This document shows positions 41,590 through 48,496 of a stretch of 64,000 nucleotides of DNA, one piece after another. This DNA comes from JBMNCQ01 sp049366715 (GTDB lineage: Bacteria > Bacillota > Peptococcia > Peptococcales > BICA1-8): the NCBI GenBank assembly GCA_049366715.1, contig JBMNCQ010000054.1, forward strand, positions 124,001 to 188,000. Reading direction: 5' to 3'. The notes under the pieces are model-generated. The model had not been told where the DNA came from, searched no databases, and saw only the letters and a list, made by a program, of their open reading frames with translations. A program made the position numbers and the translations under genes. How positions within the stretch are numbered: the stretch's first letter is position 1; every line of letters starts with the position of its first letter.

Positions 41590-42696
41590 ATGGGTACGAT
41601 TAAAGAAAGAATATCGGGCGATTATACAAATGTAAAACAGACCTGGGAGAAGGTATCAGGTACATGGGTAAAACATAAAACTGTATGGGAGAAGGTATCA
41701 GGTACATGGGTAAAAGTATGGCAAGCAGTAACATCGTATTTATTAGTAAAAGCTTCTAGTGGTGGACACGCTCAAAAAAGAGATACAAATGGAAATATAA
41801 TAAATACAAGTCCTAGTGCTTGGGATGATATACTGGCCACAAATCCTGATGGTTATTTATTTTCTATAAGGCAAAGATATCTAGACAAATATACTGCTGA
41901 TTTACAAAGTTTAATATGGAGTACAGAATATTACTCTGGTACTAATTATTCTGCTAATGCTATATATCCGACTTCCTCTAAAGGCATAGTTATTATAATG
42001 AGCAGGAGCTATGCTACAACTGGCTATTTAGTATGTATTAGTGAAAGTGGAATAGCGGGTAGTTTAAGAAGTACTGGTCATACTTATAGTTCATTTAACG
42101 GTTATAGTCTTGCAACTGATAGTAATGGGCATGCTTATTGTATTCTTGGTTCATTTTCTGAGGGTCCTAGTAGCTATTATTTCCAAAAGAGGAGTTCTAA
42201 TACTGGCTCTTTAATTATTGAATTACTTAGTAGTTCCTATTCACCGTCTGTTGCTAGATTAGCATTTGCTAAAGATGGTAAACTGTATCGGTCGCATGAT
42301 AGAGCTATGAATGAAATAAATCCTGACAGTGGCACTTTTATTAGAAGTGCAAGTGTTTCTTCTAGTGCTATTTCAGGATATATTCGAAGTATGGCAATAA
42401 GTAGTGATAATATAGCTTTTCTAGGAACTTCCGATGGTAAACTACTTGGTGTTGATTTAACTACTTTAACAAGAATATTTGTAGTTAATGTTGGCGATAC
42501 TGAAGAGGGTATATATAATGTAGAGGTTGATGTTGATGGGAATTGCTATGCAATTTGTCAGTATGACACAGTTTTAAGAAAATATAATAAGAATGGAACC
42601 CTCTTATTAGATATAGATTTAGGAACTAGCTTAAATAATCGTAATGGTATGGCTATAGGTCCAGGTAAAATTGGTACATTTCCAGAATATTATTAA
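41590..42696 (+). CDS. Fibre-tip protein with WEKVSGTWVK repeats and a propeller-like body (module B)
   Basis: 368 aa, GGTGGTG before ATG 41590. WEKVSGTWVK occurs twice (residues 19-28 and 33-42), encoded by an almost exact 42-bp direct repeat. Residues ~90-360 hold blades in the style of PQQ/NHL propellers (LATDSNGHAYCILGSFSEGP, LAFAKDGKLYRSHDRAMNEI, MAISSDNIAFLGTSDGKLLG, VEVDVDGNCYAICQYD). It is strongly AT-rich compared with the preceding baseplate genes, which suggests a recent exchange. Probable receptor-binding tip of particle B. Confidence 0.65.
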   Translation: MGTIKERISGDYTNVKQTWEKVSGTWVKHKTVWEKVSGTWVKVWQAVTSYLLVKASSGGHAQKRDTNGNIINTSPSAWDDILATNPDGYLFSIRQRYLDKYTADLQSLIWSTEYYSGTNYSANAIYPTSSKGIVIIMSRSYATTGYLVCISESGIAGSLRSTGHTYSSFNGYSLATDSNGHAYCILGSFSEGPSSYYFQKRSSNTGSLIIELLSSSYSPSVARLAFAKDGKLYRSHDRAMNEINPDSGTFIRSASVSSSAISGYIRSMAISSDNIAFLGTSDGKLLGVDLTTLTRIFVVNVGDTEEGIYNVEVDVDGNCYAICQYDTVLRKYNKNGTLLLDIDLGTSLNNRNGMAIGPGKIGTFPEYY

Positions 42697-42717
42697 TTTA
42701 AAATGAGGTGATTTTCA

Positions 42718-43020
42718 ATGTGGTTACTAAAAGGTGATAAAATTACTGAAACTAAAATCAAAATTACAAGTATATATAATCTTAATGCAATTGAAAATGA
42801 TAAAATTAGTAAAGAAGATGGTATCATTGTTGAAAGTCTTTTAGATTATCCTCCGTATAAAAAAGGTGTTGATTATATTCGATGTGTTAATCCTCAAACA
42901 AAAGATCAATTTTATGAATATATTGATAGACCACTAACACAAGATGAAATAATACAAGAACAGAATGAGAAAATTGATTTACTTCTTCAAATGCAAATGT
43001 CTATGGGAGGTGTTATTTAA
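42718..43020 (+). CDS. Small fibre-cluster protein (module B)
   Basis: 100 aa, GAGGTGATTTTCA before ATG 42718. Beta-like N-terminus (WLLKGDKITETKIKITSIYN), aromatic middle and a helical end (DEIIQEQNEKIDLLLQMQMS). Same position, length and C-terminal helix as the 15424 product of the left fibre set. XkdW-like or chaperone role possible. Confidence 0.45.
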   Translation: MWLLKGDKITETKIKITSIYNLNAIENDKISKEDGIIVESLLDYPPYKKGVDYIRCVNPQTKDQFYEYIDRPLTQDEIIQEQNEKIDLLLQMQMSMGGVI

Positions 43021-43160
43021 TGGCCCAAATTATAGGTGGGTGGATTAAAAGAGGTGTTTTTAACTTTAAAACTGGTGAACCTTTTAAGTTAGAAGATATT
43101 AAGGATTTAATTATAAGGGCAGAAGTAGAAGCAATATTACTTAGAGAAAATATTTATTAA
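43020..43160 (+). CDS. XkdX-like small protein (module B)
   Basis: 46 aa from ATG 43020, overlapping the upstream stop (TAATG). It reads AQIIGGWIKRGVFNFKTGEP, then KLEDIKDLIIRAEVEAILL. Size and place match the tiny last gene of fibre sets, as at 15727. Coding status rests on the overlap and codon character. Confidence 0.5.
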   Translation: MAQIIGGWIKRGVFNFKTGEPFKLEDIKDLIIRAEVEAILLRENIY

Positions 43161-43325
43161 AAGATATAGCAGAATTACAGTTAGACCTGCAATTATCAGG
43201 GAATCTTTCCATCCCTGGTTATGATTCTAGTCAACCTTGAATAGCTAAACAAATTTAAAAGCATTGTTTGATGCAGGACTGTGTATGAGAAAATTTGTAA
43301 AACCACTACATTTTGCATAAGGACA
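43161..43325 (+). pseudogene. Decayed 3' end of a 30221-type fibre-cluster gene
   Basis: The sequence aligns with the last ~150 bases of the 30221 gene: ELQLDLQLSGNLSIPGYDSS corresponds to ELQVDLQLSGNPTIPNYDAG. It is broken by a stop (CCTTGA) and frameshifts. It shows that module B once ended with the same gene as module A, later replaced by 42718-43160. Confidence 0.75.
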
Positions 43326-43549
43326 AAAATAGGGGAAAATAAACATTAGGCGATTGGAATAATAAAAATTCTAATAATGGCATTAATTTTTATTTTACTT
43401 ATTATTTTTGAGAGAATTGTTTTTTCTTGTTTATTGATTTGTGCTTTTTTAGAAGAAAACAGGAAGGGCAGAACATTATCTTTTTTAACCCTATTTTAGA
43501 AGGGATTGAGTGAACAAAGAAAATTTCAAAATTGAATTCTAAAACTACT
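43326..43549. other. Gene-free AT-rich segment
   Basis: No ORF with coding character or clear signal between the fibre relic and the operon terminator. It has AT-rich imperfect repeats of the AATAAAAATTCTAATAATGG type only. Confidence 0.3.
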
Positions 43550-43600
43550 AATAACCTTGCAGTTATTTTAATAATAACTGTGGGGTTATTTTTTTATCTA
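43550..43600. terminator. Strong terminator ending the tail locus
   Basis: AATAACCTTGCAGTTATT and AATAACTGTGGGGTTATT pair over 18 positions with two small mismatches, loop TTAAT, then T7. Flanking ATTGAATT/AATTCAAT arms extend the stem. Confidence 0.85.
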
Positions 43601-43649
43601 AAAATTCAATCCTACCTCCTAAATAAACAAAAATTTTCCGAAAAATTTC

Positions 43650-43679
43650 TTGACTCGGCAGAGTTACATAAATTATAAT
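43650..43679 (+). promoter_or_regulatory. Probable promoter of the TetR gene
   Basis: TTGACT (43650-43655), an 18-base spacer and TATAAT (43674-43679), 35 bases before the TetR start. Confidence 0.6.
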
Positions 43680-43714
43680 GAGTATAAAGTCAATGAGTGG
43701 AGAATCAATAAAAA

Positions 43715-44320
43715 ATGAATCAAAAACAGGGTAAGACACAGCGCCAGGTGCAGAAGGAGCAAACGAGGAAACATCTTATGGAAACCGCATTCCGGCAGTT
43801 TGCTGAAAAGGGCTTGACTACGACCAGAACAGCGGATATTGCGAAAGCCGCTAAAGTTTCCCACGGGACGGTTTTTGCCCATTTCCCGACCCAGGAGGCA
43901 TTGCTTAATGCTGTCATTGAAGAATTTGGGGTACGGGTTTCCCGGAGGCTTCATGAATTAGCCGCCGGCCATACCGGCCTGCGGGAGGTGCTGGCAGCAC
44001 ATCTTAAGGGCCTGAGGGAGTTTGAGGCTTTTTATACCAGATTGGTGATTGAAGGCCGGCTGCTTCCGGAGAGCGCCCGGAATGCATTCATCATCATTCA
44101 GTCGTCCATTTCTTTCCATATCAGCCAGGCAGCGGAGAGGGAGCAGCAAACAGGGACAATCGCTGTCTATCCGCTGCATTTACTTTTTAATACCTGGATC
44201 GGATTGCTCCACTATTATCTGGCCAATAATGATCTTTTTGCCCCGGGTGAATCTGTAATAGAACGTTATGGGCAGGAACTGCTGGAGCATTTTATGAGCC
44301 TAATGGCTGTAAAAGGATGA
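43715..44320 (+). CDS. TetR/AcrR-family transcriptional regulator
   Basis: 201 aa, ATG 43715. The N-terminal TetR helix-turn-helix is clear: RKHLMETAFRQFAEKGLTTT, RTADIAKAAKVSHGTVFAHF, PTQEALLNAVI (residues ~15-65). The C-terminal ~130 residues are helical and set the ligand, which is unknown. It does not adjoin a transporter; the next gene is a zinc-ribbon protein whose frame starts shortly after. No operator palindrome was found near its own promoter. Confidence 0.9.
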   Translation: MNQKQGKTQRQVQKEQTRKHLMETAFRQFAEKGLTTTRTADIAKAAKVSHGTVFAHFPTQEALLNAVIEEFGVRVSRRLHELAAGHTGLREVLAAHLKGLREFEAFYTRLVIEGRLLPESARNAFIIIQSSISFHISQAAEREQQTGTIAVYPLHLLFNTWIGLLHYYLANNDLFAPGESVIERYGQELLEHFMSLMAVKG

Positions 44321-44385
44321 GGCATGATTGCCTGGGAGGGGGAGTAAAACTAAATAGAAAAAAGGCCAAAGGAGATGTGGTAATC

Positions 44386-44628
44386 ATGAAGATTTGTATT
44401 GCCTGTGGAATGCCCATGGAGAAGGCTGCCGACTTTGCTATGGGGGATACTGCCAAGGATTACTGTGTGCATTGTGCACGGCCTGACGGGACGATGCAGT
44501 CATATGAGGAAAAGCTGAGTTCTCTGACCGCTTTTATTGTTCGGACGCAGGGACTGGATAAAGAAGCTGCTGCAGCCGCAGCCCGGAATATGATGGCCCG
44601 TCTGCCTGCCTGGAAGGCAGCAGAATAG
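44386..44628 (+). CDS. Putative zinc-ribbon protein
   Basis: 80 aa from ATG 44386 (GGAGATGTGG upstream); the frame from 44317 is longer but lacks a site. CxxC pairs CIACGMPM and YCVHCARPDG (Cys4, Cys7, Cys27, Cys30) fit the small Zn_ribbon_2 family (CGMPM start). The second half is helical (LSSLTAFIVRTQGLDKEAAA, ending ARLPAWKAAE). Its function is unknown; often such proteins accompany TetR or AraC regulators. A decayed second copy lies at 45664. Confidence 0.7.
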   Translation: MKICIACGMPMEKAADFAMGDTAKDYCVHCARPDGTMQSYEEKLSSLTAFIVRTQGLDKEAAAAAARNMMARLPAWKAAE

Positions 44629-44671
44629 GACAAAGGGGAGGGACAAACAATCTGTCTCTTCCCTTTGTCCC
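44628..44671. repeat. REP-like palindrome between convergent genes
   Basis: GGACAAAGGGGAGGGACA pairs with TGTCTCTTCCCTTTGTCC with two mismatches. Same family as the repeats around the RAYT. It may also terminate both converging transcripts. Confidence 0.7.
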
Positions 44672-44678
44672 GTTTTGA

Positions 44679-45416
44679 CTAAATTCCGGAAAAAATATTC
44701 TTCAGGGGTATCTCCAGCCCCTCAAAATTAGTTGAGCTAATGATATCTCCTTCCTCCAGGTTTATTAAGCTATCCAGTTCTCTTTCACGAGAAAAACTGT
44801 ATTGAAAAATGCTTTTGTTTTCCAGATTTACAATCCAGTATTCCAAAATACCGCTTTTCATATAAAGATTTAATTTGGTAACCATATCTTTACCTTTAGT
44901 AAAGGGAGACAATACTTCTACAATCAGTGTCGGTATGCCCTCATACCTGTTATCTTCATTGACCTTGTCTTCATCACAGATCACAATAACATCGGGCTGG
45001 ACAACATTCGGGTCTTCTTCGAACTTAGTGGCATAACCAAACAGCCTCACATCTAAGGGGGCGGTCAATGTGCGGCAGGCTCTTCCCCGAAAATAGTTAT
45101 TAAAGTTCCAGGCTATTTCGTTTACTATAACCTGATGATTAAAACCAGGTGAAGCCAACAGATAGATTTCACCATCGATGAGTTCGTACCTTTGCTCAGA
45201 TGAATTAATGAGAGTCAGATATTCTTCATAGCTGATTTTTCTTGTAGCTTTATATTTTAATGATTCTTCGTGAACAAGAAAGTAATCAGGTTCGTTATAG
45301 TAGCTGAGCTTGGCAACACTTTTCCCGTTTTTAGTAATAACAATGTCTTCCTTTTTTGCCAGGGAAAGGTATTTTCCAAAAGCATTCTGTAAATCAGTGG
45401 TGTTGATACGCATCAT
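44679..45416 (-). CDS. Phd/YefM antitoxin-like domain fused to a Uma2 nuclease-like domain
   Basis: 245 aa. Residues ~1-45 look like a Phd/YefM antitoxin DNA-binding domain (RINTTDLQNAFGKYLSLAKK, DIVITKNGKSVAKL). Residues ~60-240 are Uma2/DUF820, a PD-(D/E)XK-like fold: RYELIDGEIYLLASPGFNHQ, VQPDVIVICDED, GIPTLIVEVLSPFTKGKDMV, LYMKSGILEYWIV. The putative catalytic pieces (Asp in QPDV, ExxxP/S in VEVLSP, K in KGKD) are present. Such fusions exist but their role is unknown. It has its own consensus promoter. Confidence 0.85.
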   Translation of the reverse strand: MMRINTTDLQNAFGKYLSLAKKEDIVITKNGKSVAKLSYYNEPDYFLVHEESLKYKATRKISYEEYLTLINSSEQRYELIDGEIYLLASPGFNHQVIVNEIAWNFNNYFRGRACRTLTAPLDVRLFGYATKFEEDPNVVQPDVIVICDEDKVNEDNRYEGIPTLIVEVLSPFTKGKDMVTKLNLYMKSGILEYWIVNLENKSIFQYSFSRERELDSLINLEEGDIISSTNFEGLEIPLKNIFSGI

Positions 45417-45444
45417 ATCACCAACTCCTCTAATATTGGCTACT

Positions 45445-45473
45445 ATTATACAGATTATTAGCTATTATGTCAA
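45445..45473 (-). promoter_or_regulatory. Consensus sigma-A promoter with operator-like core
   Basis: On the minus strand TTGACA, exactly 17 bases, TATAAT: a perfect consensus. The spacer carries TAGCTA, and TTTAGCTAAAA lies just upstream. These repeats are candidate operators for the Phd-like domain of the gene it drives. Confidence 0.8.
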
Positions 45474-45663
45474 ATAATTTTAGCTAAAATGTATGTATGA
45501 ACGGACTATAACAAGAGGTTTTAGTTGGAATGCTTTGAACTTAAGCCGGAAAAGCTACGCTGTATAAGGCTGCGAAAAGGTTGTGAGAAATTGCTAAAAC
45601 AGGGTGGTAACCTGGACTAAACAGAAAAGAGCCCAGTGAAATATAAAAGGGGATGTGGTAATG

Positions 45664-45826
45664 ATGAAGATCTGTATTACCTGTGGAATGTCTATGAAGA
45701 AGGCTGCCGGCTTTTGCTGTGGGTGATACTGCCCAGGATTACTGCGTGCAGTGTGCACGGACTGGATAATGAAGCCGCTGCCCGGAATATGATGGACCGG
45801 CTCCCTGCCTGGCTCCAGAATCAGGA
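45664..45826 (+). pseudogene. Decayed copy of the zinc-ribbon gene
   Basis: MKICITCGMSMKKAAGF, then a frameshift, VGDTAQDYCVQCAR, an internal deletion and LDNEAAARNMMDRLPAW match the product of 44386-44628. The upstream leader (CAGAAAAGAGCCC, GGGGATGTGGTAAT) matches as well. Frameshift plus deletion of ~55 bases make it non-functional. Confidence 0.8.
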
Positions 45827-45830
45827 CAGG

Positions 45831-45861
45831 AGGGACAAGGAACCTGTCCCCTTGTCCCTTC
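45831..45861. repeat. REP-like palindrome
   Basis: GGGACAAGG-AACCTGTC-CCCTTGTCCC; same family as the RAYT-flanking repeats, here 20 bases beyond the end of cblS. Confidence 0.7.
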
Positions 45862-45882
45862 GGCGGGTGATACTGAGGCAGC

Positions 45883-46626
45883 TTAGTTTTTTAAATAGCC
45901 GATTTCATGGACCGGCAAATCCGTCAGCTTGATTAGCTGTGGTAAATAATTTTTATCCAGAGTTGCCAGTAAACAGGTGGCAGGGCCGGCGGATTTTTTT
46001 AAATCTACGGTCTGAGCGGGAAGTAAATCCAGCCGCAGGCCGGCACCTTCAGCTAATTGGGCCGCTTCATAGGCGATGCCTTTAGAGCCTGCCGGTAAAA
46101 TTTCCTTTATCCAGGGGATGGCCAGGAGCTTAAGCAGCAGCCGGGCATCGGCGGTTTTGCCCGTCAGCACCTCTTCACCGATCTGGGGAATGCCGATACA
46201 GACAATTAAATCACCGCCGGCTGATTGGCCTAAGCGCAGCTTACTTTTATGGATTTTACCGATCACTGTGACGCCTAAAGCCGACTGGACCGTTGTGATG
46301 TTTTCTTCCGTACTGCCGGTTATGACCAGGTCTCCGGCCAGACCTGCCGCCGCCACTTCTTTTGTGATGCCTTTTAAGATAGCGGCACCGGTAGGGTTCA
46401 TTTCTACACTTAAGGTGTTGATTACGGCCAAGGGTTGTGCCCCGGCGGCCATGACTTCCAGCAGGGGAACCCTGGCGGTAAAAATCCCCAGGATTTCCCC
46501 CGGGGCTTTAATTTTATCCCGGCTTTTGGGACCGATACCCCCTAAGGAATCACAAGCAATGACCAGGCAGTCCCCCCCGCCTAATTCTATTAGAGTTAAA
46601 TCCCGGAAATTAGTGGCTTTGTCCAA
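45883..46626 (-). CDS. cblS: PurM-like alpha-ribazole kinase, CblS-like
   Basis: 247 aa. PurM/AIR synthase-like outline: a Gly-rich ATP-binding start (LIELGGGDCLVIACDSLGGI), AAGAQPLAVINTLSVEMNPT, and AAGLAGDLVITGSTEEN. It overlaps the cobalamin-riboswitch-controlled ECF gene by 17 bases. In Listeria and Geobacillus such a pair is CblT (alpha-ribazole uptake) and CblS (alpha-ribazole kinase), which salvage the lower ligand of B12. The assignment rests on the fold class plus neighbourhood; a ThiL-type or other kinase is less likely under this riboswitch. Confidence 0.72.
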   Translation of the reverse strand: MDKATNFRDLTLIELGGGDCLVIACDSLGGIGPKSRDKIKAPGEILGIFTARVPLLEVMAAGAQPLAVINTLSVEMNPTGAAILKGITKEVAAAGLAGDLVITGSTEENITTVQSALGVTVIGKIHKSKLRLGQSAGGDLIVCIGIPQIGEEVLTGKTADARLLLKLLAIPWIKEILPAGSKGIAYEAAQLAEGAGLRLDLLPAQTVDLKKSAGPATCLLATLDKNYLPQLIKLTDLPVHEIGYLKN

Positions 46627-47107
46627 TTTGTTCTCCCACCTTTTGCAGCATAGCGGAATTAGCCAGTAAAGCGGCTAAAATAACGTTAACAGCGGAACCG
46701 ATTATTAAGGGCAGCAGGAGAACCCAGAACATTCCGGATCCCAGCAGAGGGATTAATAAAGCCGGTGCCAGGACACCGTTGAAAATAATGGCTGCAATTA
46801 TGGCTAAAATTTTCTGTCCTTTCTTAAAAAGGAGACCAAAGATCGTTACATAGACCGCCATTTGCAGGGCTATGTAAAGATGGATGGGAAGCCCCAGGGG
46901 AAAGGATACGGTCCAGGAACTAAATAAATGGCCCAGGGCACCTATTACCGCTCCGGGCCAGCCCGGTAAAATTACTACGCCCAGGTAGCCCGGTAAAGCA
47001 TCCAAGGCTATCGTACCGGTGGGGCTGGGGATCTTAATAAAGCCGCCTACGGCACTTAATGCAATAAAGAAAGATACGAGAACAAGTTTTCTGGTATTCA
47101 TTTGCAT
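46610..47107 (-). CDS. cblT: ECF transporter S component, CblT-like (alpha-ribazole uptake)
   Basis: 165 aa from ATG 47105-47107 (AAAGGAGG four bases upstream; a second ATG two codons on is also possible). About six hydrophobic segments and the usual S-component opening (RKLVLVSFFIALSAVGGFIK, PGYLGVVILPGWPGAVIGAL). Transcription depends on the cobalamin riboswitch upstream, which points to a cobalamin-related substrate. Alternatives: a cobalamin (CbrT-like) or cobinamide S component. No EcfA/EcfT gene is in the window. Confidence 0.75.
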   Translation of the reverse strand: MQMNTRKLVLVSFFIALSAVGGFIKIPSPTGTIALDALPGYLGVVILPGWPGAVIGALGHLFSSWTVSFPLGLPIHLYIALQMAVYVTIFGLLFKKGQKILAIIAAIIFNGVLAPALLIPLLGSGMFWVLLLPLIIGSAVNVILAALLANSAMLQKVGEQIGQSH

Positions 47108-47232
47108 GAACCTCCTTTAATATTAAACGGGAAATTTAGCCAGAGGATCTACCTCATCCACGCTGCCGGAGCTTTAATTCCTGCTAAACAGTTTCGAGGG
47201 GAGCAGACCTTTGCGCTATGTTTTCCCGGTAA

Positions 47233-47267
47233 TAAAAAAAGCCTACGGTTAAAAAACCGTAAGCTTT
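47233..47267 (-). terminator. Expression-platform terminator of the cobalamin riboswitch
   Basis: On the minus strand AAGCTTACGGTT, T4-rich loop, AACCGTAGGCTT, then T7. It lies between the aptamer and cblT and fits transcription attenuation when cobalamin is bound. Confidence 0.85.
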
Positions 47268-47296
47268 TCCATCACCTACATGTGTCAATTTAAACG

Positions 47297-47450
47297 ATCA
47301 GGCAGGTCTCCTGGCTCGGCTTCTTCACTTAACATCCCTTCCCGGGTTAAAGCGGTGGTTAAATATGTTAAGCTCCACCTTACAGTGGCGGGTCCGCACC
47401 GGAATTTACCGGTTTCCCTATTCTCCTTCTTTTAAAAGGCACCTCAGCGT
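47297..47450 (-). promoter_or_regulatory. Cobalamin riboswitch
   Basis: Read on the minus strand, the conserved pieces occur in order: GCTGAGGTGCC, GGGAAACCGG, CCGGTGCGGACCCGCCACTG (B12 box), AAGCCGAGCCAGGAGACCTG. Size and order match the AdoCbl-type aptamer. It sits 190 bases upstream of cblT. Confidence 0.95.
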
Positions 47451-47657
47451 TTTAATTTATTTTTCTTGATAATATTATAGTAATTTTTTAATTCCGAAGC
47501 AATAAAAAATTCTCAGCTTATTATACTTTGTACTCTGTATTCTATACTTAGAGCTTACCATGCTTGTATACTATATTCCAGGCTCAGTTCCCGTAAATTA
47601 TTAATTCTTTATTCTCAACGCTCGATTAATAATAAAAGCCGCCGTCGGCGACTTTAA
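47451..47657. other. Region between rpsT and the riboswitch
   Basis: No gene. On the minus strand, AAGTCGCC-GAC-GGCGGCTT followed by TTATT (47632-47655) terminates rpsT. The rest is AT-rich and should hold the minus-strand promoter of the cblT riboswitch transcript (ATTATAA near 47475). Confidence 0.6.
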
Positions 47658-47924
47658 TTAGCTGGCTAATTTGTTGAACATCTTTGCTAAGCGGGATTTT
47701 TTGTTAGCAGCATTATTTTTATGCAAAATACCTTTGGAAGCAGCTTTATCTATAGTTTGCACAGCTTTTTGCAGACGGGTTTTTGCTTCTTCAATATTGT
47801 TAGTCTGTACTGCTTCCTCAAAACGTTTAATCACTGTTTTAACTGTAGATTTGATATTACGATTTCTTAAAGCCCTTACTTTAGCTTTTTTCGCACGTTT
47901 TAAAGCGGATTTAATATTAGCCAA
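47658..47924 (-). CDS. rpsT: 30S ribosomal protein S20
   Basis: 88 aa from TTG 47922-47924 with AAAGGAGGTG upstream, the usual start for this gene; the ORF that extends to 47954 is an artefact. Sequence is typical: ANIKSALKRAKKAKVRALRN, KTRLQKAVQTIDKAASKGIL, HKNNAANKKSRLAKMFNKL. It binds 16S rRNA early in 30S assembly. A terminator follows at 47632-47655. It points away from spoIIP, whereas in Bacillus holA and rpsT are neighbours. Confidence 0.97.
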   Translation of the reverse strand: MANIKSALKRAKKAKVRALRNRNIKSTVKTVIKRFEEAVQTNNIEEAKTRLQKAVQTIDKAASKGILHKNNAANKKSRLAKMFNKLAS

Positions 47925-48096
47925 GGGTGTCACCTCCTTTAAAGCCTTAAACATAATCTATCTATGTAATTCCGTATTTTCAACAGACTATATTCTACCA
48001 TGCAGTGTAATAAAATGCAACTATAAAGGAATTTATGAATAGTTTTTCTGCCGCGGGGGAAAAATGAAATTATATTTTTGTTGGGAGGTGTTTAAT

Positions 48097-48426
48097 TTGA
48101 TTGGTTCAATTATAAGATTCATTGTGTCTGCCGTAGTTTTATTATTAGTTGGCTGGTTATTGCCCGGGTTTAGTGTAAACGGTTTTGTCGGAGCGTTGAT
48201 TGCTGCAATAATAATAGCTGTTTTAGGGTGGGTTGCCGAAAGTTTGTTAGGTGAAAAAAGATCGCCAAAAAGCAGGGGGATAATTGGTTTCATCTCGGCA
48301 GCGGTCGTTATTTATGCTGCGCAATTCATTATACCCAATCAATTGTCGGTTTCGATATTAGGTGCGCTGCTAGCAGCTCTAGTCATTGGTTTAGTTGATT
48401 CATTTGTACCTACGGAATTAAGATAA
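48097..48426 (+). CDS. Small membrane protein of the phage-holin-4/YvlD family
   Basis: 109 aa from TTG 48097 (GGGAGGTG at 48083-48090). Four hydrophobic segments and family motifs GWLLPGFSVNGFVGALIAAI and SILGALLAALVIGLVDSFVP. The family is named after holins, but most chromosomal members are of unknown function. It lies just upstream of spoIIP and may share its transcript; no lysis gene is nearby. Confidence 0.75.
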   Translation: MIGSIIRFIVSAVVLLLVGWLLPGFSVNGFVGALIAAIIIAVLGWVAESLLGEKRSPKSRGIIGFISAAVVIYAAQFIIPNQLSVSILGALLAALVIGLVDSFVPTELR

Positions 48427-48437
48427 GAGGTGTAGGC

Positions 48438-48495
48438 ATAACCCCTCTGTCCCCATCATATATATCAATTATGATGGAAAGGCTGGAGGGGTTAT
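48438..48495 (+). promoter_or_regulatory. Hairpin hiding the spoIIP ribosome binding site
   Basis: ATAACCCCTC (48438-48447) is fully complementary to GAGGGGTTAT (48486-48495), which contains the Shine-Dalgarno sequence. A second stem, CCATCAT/ATGATGG, lies inside. Translation of spoIIP should be low unless the hairpin is opened. It could also serve as a weak terminator. Confidence 0.55.
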
Positions 48496-48496
48496 T

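Noticed and set aside
16633..43160. A type VI secretion or extracellular contractile injection (Afp/PVC-like) system
   Set aside because: No AAA+ ATPase, no TssB/C or Afp-type double sheath and no toxin cargo; gene order and sizes follow PBSX/diffocin tails.
13665..43160. Diversity-generating retroelement acting on the fibres
   Set aside because: No reverse transcriptase and no template/variable repeat pair; differences between fibres are whole-domain exchanges, not adenine-directed changes.
7966..43600. A complete prophage
   Set aside because: No head, packaging, replication, integration or repressor gene was found among the ORFs, and no flanking att repeat was seen; tail, lysis and one regulator only.
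45590..45640. T-box leader (AGGGTGGTAACCTGG resembles the T-box core)
   Set aside because: The core differs from the consensus, no specifier stem is evident, and no amino-acid gene follows; only a decayed zinc-ribbon copy does.
48097..48426. A second holin of the tail locus
   Set aside because: It is a chromosomal YvlD/holin-4 family protein next to spoIIP, beyond the tail-locus terminator and the rpsT/cblT genes.
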